In this document: piece by piece, positions 60,700-64,000 of the stretch
Layout of the letters: the number at the start of each line of letters is the position of its first letter
Position numbering within the stretch: the first letter of the stretch is position 1
From: Ashinkailepas kermadecensis
Taxonomy: Eukaryota; Arthropoda; Thecostraca; Neolepadidae
NCBI GenBank assembly: GCA_034440615.1
Contig: JAOTOM010004796.1
Coordinates: 129,001-193,000, forward strand
Reading direction: 5' to 3'
DNA length: 64,000 bases
Made by a program: the position numbers and the translations under genes
The notes under the pieces: generated by a model
What the model saw: the letters and a program-made list of their open reading frames with translations, nothing else
Databases searched by the model: none
What the model was told of the DNA's origin: nothing

Positions 60700-60957
60700 G
60701 CGACAGGCCCACCACCCGCTAACGAGGCCCCTCCACCGCCCGCTAACGGGGCCCCTCCACCACCGGCTAACGGGGCCCGTCCACCACCCGCTAACGGGGC
60801 CCGTCCACCGCTAACGGGGCCCGTCCACCACCGGCTAACAGGGCCCCTCCACCACCCACTAACGGGGCCCGTCCACCACCGGCTAACGAGGCCCCTCCAC
60901 CACCGGCTAATATGGCCCGTCCACCCCCCGCTAATATGGCCCGCCCACCGCTAACCC
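60700..60957. repeat. 24-bp minisatellite A, about 10 copies
   Basis: Units such as CTAACGGGGCCCGTCCACCA plus CCGG; the last units change to CTAATATGGCCCG and so approach the array at 62040-62640. Confidence 0.93.
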
Positions 60958-61279
60958 TCTCCATCAGATCTCTCAGATCTGTGTCTCTCCGATGAGATCC
61001 TCACATCCCGTCTCGAAGGGAGGTTCATAAAGAGCCCCTCTTACTTCCAAACCAAGCTTTGCACGAAATCAAACCGAGTATCATCAGCAAACCCTCGACG
61101 AATAGGTTCCAAGAATGGCCTTACTTTGTATGGTTACATAAATGACAAATTACAAAAATACAAAAATTAAAATGGCGGCTATAGAGAAAATAGTTGATTT
61201 TCCAAAAGCACTTCGTGTCCATTTCTTGCAAAAGCACAGAGGTAATACGCAAGGCGTTTAGTAACTAATTGCAGATCGC
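60958..61279. other. No gene seen
   Basis: Unique DNA; a short ATCTCTCAGATCT duplication at 60965-60985. Confidence 0.5.
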
Positions 61280-61945
61280 ATAGTACCGGAAATAGTCACA
61301 TTGGCCCAAAATGGGACAAAATTAGCAGTGAACTTGGGTCGCTGACCTGACTCGAATAAAAAATCAGAGATATGAGTGTTGCATGCACTGACGAATTGCA
61401 GTCATGTGGTAGCTTTCATTTCAATGTATCTTTGCGTGTATGAGCTATCGATCCTAATGTAAATATACACATTGGCATAGGACAATGACATCGGCTGACC
61501 TAGACGGCACTATCTTTCATAGCCTTGGTTTCATTGGGTAGCGTTGTTCGTGCAATATAACTTTTTATACACTATTTAGGCCATGGGAGCTCGAAATTAA
61601 ACATAAAACAAGGGTGTTTAAATAGGTTTAGCCAACTTCGCGCACTGTATCTTGACCTGACTTCAGGTTACTTGGCGGAGGTGAAGAAGAAGAACTTCAA
61701 GAACAACAATTTACGTGACCTCAAGTCACTGATCTGACCTCAACACAAAAATCCGAGAGTTGCGTTTTCTAGGCGCTGCCTAATTGTACTCACGTGGCAA
61801 ATTATTTCAATATTGTTATTTTGCATGAGTTATCGATACTCGAACATTTCGAAGGTCTTTGATCTGAGATAGGTTAATGACATTACATGACCTGAGGTTG
61901 AAAGATTCCCGTCAGACGCAATAAACAATTTAAGGAAACGGTACT
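61280..61945. repeat. Degenerate ~385-bp duplication with TGACCT motifs
   Basis: ATGAGCTATCGATCCTAATG (61440) recurs as ATGAGTTATCGATACTCGAA (about 61825), and the preceding GACCTGAC...AAAAATC...GAG order recurs as GACCTCAAC...AAAAATCCGAGAG. Similar motifs occur at 43.3-44.2 kb. Confidence 0.5.
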
Positions 61946-62039
61946 GAAAATTTTGCGGCGTTCCGCACTGCCGCTTGTTCACTGTCACGGAAGTACCAGA
62001 GGGGAGGGGTGTAAAATAGCCCCCAGCCCCGAGATGGGG

Positions 62040-62640
62040 CGGGCCAATGCGGTCCGTCCACCATGACATGGTCAACATGGCCCGCCATACCGAGTAATGT
62101 AGCTCGCCCGCGCCGGGTAATGTGGCCTGTCCACACCGAGCAATGTGGCCTGTCTACACCAGGTAATGTGGCCTGTCCACACCGAGCAATGTGGCCTGTC
62201 TACACCAGGTAATGTGGCCTGCCGACACCGGGTAATGTAGCTGGTCCGCGCCGGGTAATGTGAAGCTTCAACACCGGGTAATGTGAAGCTTCAACACCGG
62301 GTAATGTGAAGCTTCAACACCGGGTAATGTGAAGCTTCAACACCGGGTAATGTGAAGCTTCAACACCGGGTAATGGTAAGCTTCAACACTGGGTAATGTG
62401 AAGCTTCAACACCGGGTAATGTGAAGCTTCAACACCGGGTAATGCAGCCCGTCCACACCGAGTAATGTGGCTCCGGCCACACCGGGGTGGCCTGCTCAAA
62501 CTGACCAATGTGGCCCGTCCACACCGGGTAATGTGGCCTGTCTACACCAGGTAATGTGGCCTGTCCACACCGAGCAATGTGGCCCGTCCACACCGGGTAA
62601 TGTGGCACGTTTACCGTCGATAGTGCCACCCGTGCACTAC
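62040..62640. repeat. 24-bp minisatellite B, about 24 copies
   Basis: Units read GGTAATGTGGCCTGTCCACA plus CC(G/A), with a homogenised inner block (62262-62445) in which GTGGCCTGTCCACA is replaced by GTGAAGCTTCAACA. Confidence 0.95.
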
Positions 62641-63225
62641 TCGGTAATGTGACAATCGGGCTTCCGGCAGTACATTCTGTCTACGATCCGGTAATGTTGC
62701 TAGTTCGTGTCTCGATAGAAGAATAGAACGTGGGCTATTACGAAATTTGCTCAGTCCTCTTGGTTACATTACCGGTTCAACTATCCCATGCAGGTTGCTC
62801 TTGAGTCTCCCGACACATGCGAAGAGGCCAAAATCACAAGCGGCTAGGTACACTTAAACCTGGTAGATCACACCCACCAAGCAAACGTGGCAATCACTAG
62901 GATATCGGCTTCTCTGCCACGTTCGGTACATTATCTCGCTCACCACGCGATTAAATGTGTCGACGTGTCGTGCTGTCATTGGCTAATGTCGGTGGCCAAG
63001 TGCACTACTTAAAAGTGAGTTGTATCACGCCAACACACGTCTGAGACTAATACACAGGACATGACTCAAGTCCCACCCGGTTGGTGAAAGCTTCACAGGG
63101 CAACGAAAAGTGGTTTGGAGGTGAGGAAATAAGCAATTATAACATGACGATATTTTGGAGGCAATGCAATTTTCGGAACATTTTTATGTCTAAAGTTAGT
63201 GCTTTAGCAGTACATTTGTTTGGAA

Positions 63226-63226
<1 letters not shown>
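62641..63226. other. No gene seen
   Basis: Unique DNA; nothing supported. Confidence 0.5.

Positions 63227-63295
<69 letters not shown>
63227..63295. repeat. (TA)n microsatellite
   Basis: About 68 bases of perfect TA repeats, directly followed by the decamer array. Confidence 0.97.
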
Positions 63296-63298
<3 letters not shown>

Positions 63299-63802
63299 TG
63301 CACTGCACGTCACTGCACGTCCCTGCATGCCACTGCATGTCACTGCACGCTACTGCACGTCACTGCACGTCACTGCACGTCACTGCACGTCACTGCATGT
63401 CACTACACGTCGTTGCACGTCACTGCATGCCACTGCACGTCACTGCATGCCACTGCATGCCAATCCACGCCAATCCACGCCACTGAACGCCACTGCACGC
63501 CACTGCACGTCACTGCACGCCACTGCACGTCACTACATGCCACTGCACGCCAATCCACGCCAATCCACGCCACTGCACGCCACTGCACGCCACTGCACGC
63601 CACTGCACGACACTGCACGACACTGCACGCCACTGAACGCCACTGCACGCCACTGCACGCCACTGCACGCCACTGCACGTCACTGCACGCCACTGCACGT
63701 CACTGCATGCCACTGCACGCCAATCCACGCCAATCCACGCCACTGCACGCCATTGCACGTCACTGCACGCCACTGCACGCCACTGCACGCCACTGCACGC
63801 CG
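63296..63802. repeat. 10-bp minisatellite, about 50 copies
   Basis: CACTGCACGC and CACTGCACGT units, with a recurring variant pair CAATCCACGC CAATCCACGC found three times at about 63460, 63550 and 63720, showing higher-order duplication. The Thr/Ala/Arg/His/Cys frames are artefacts. Confidence 0.96.
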
Positions 63803-64000
63803 GTGGCGTCATCCGGAGCGTGGCCGCTACGGAAAAGTCGACCTGGAGGTCGGCCCGTGTGCAAGCATCTCATCTGGTATGCGCCACCGTACCTGTCATC
63901 CGACGATTGCCGTGTTTGACTCATGCGCCTGGTGACCATGCACGGGTCATGAGCACGGACAGTCAGACGGGCGGGCAACTGTCCAGACGGCGCGGCGCAG
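63803..64000. other. G+C-rich end of the window, no gene supported
   Basis: The sequence becomes CpG-rich towards the window edge. It may be the start of another CpG-rich patch, but the window ends before this can be judged. Confidence 0.35.

Noticed and set aside
59808..60954. Plus-strand frames of 248 and 377 codons and a minus frame of 191 codons
   Set aside because: They are translations of the 39-bp and 24-bp minisatellites; unit length divisible by three keeps all frames open on both strands.
63081..63935. 284-codon frame
   Set aside because: It runs through a TA microsatellite and the decamer array; low-complexity artefact.

Overview
The window looks like nuclear DNA of an invertebrate animal, probably an arthropod and perhaps a crustacean. 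The reasons are intron-free small heat-shock genes with animal-type promoters and AATAAA signals, CR1-like and L1/Tx1-like LINE remains, a tRNA-derived SINE head, scattered CpG-rich patches, and very many microsatellites and minisatellites. There is no bacterial-style gene packing, no operon and no CRISPR array. The species assignment is inference only.

The clearest genes are at 0.9-7.2 kb. Two almost identical 402-codon genes sit head to head on opposite strands (1216-2424 minus; 5564-6772 plus). Each encodes a small heat-shock protein with two alpha-crystallin-like domains joined by a long acidic linker. Each has a TATA box, two multi-module heat-shock elements and a polyadenylation signal in matching positions. 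The pair forms the outer arms of an imperfect palindrome of about 6.3 kb. The left arm has been interrupted by an ~800-bp element with ~50-bp terminal inverted repeats.

From 7.2 to 33 kb no complete host gene can be supported. This stretch holds minisatellites (31, 21, 18, 31, 52, 38, 84, 88 and 26 bp units), TA, GA and CA microsatellites, a 150-bp foldback element, CpG-rich patches, two possible coding exons near 20.6-21.4 kb, and a SINE head near 30.9 kb.

At 33.1-36.8 kb (minus strand) lies a nearly full-length but broken CR1-like LINE, with an SGNH-esterase-type ORF1 and an endonuclease/reverse-transcriptase ORF2. A smaller LINE piece lies at 49.5-49.9 kb (minus), and an L1/Tx1-like ORF2 C-terminal fragment at 53.7-54.5 kb (plus).

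The last 20 kb is again repeat-rich (units of 69, 23, 53, 11, 6, 15, 53, 39, 24, 24 and 10 bp, and long TA tracts). It includes a 63-bp retroposon tail bounded by an exact 13-bp target-site duplication at 58.7 kb. Almost all long reading frames outside the heat-shock genes and LINEs are repeat translations whose units happen to lack stops. The heat-shock pair is the only set of genes here for which a joint role (paired stress-induced chaperones) can be argued.
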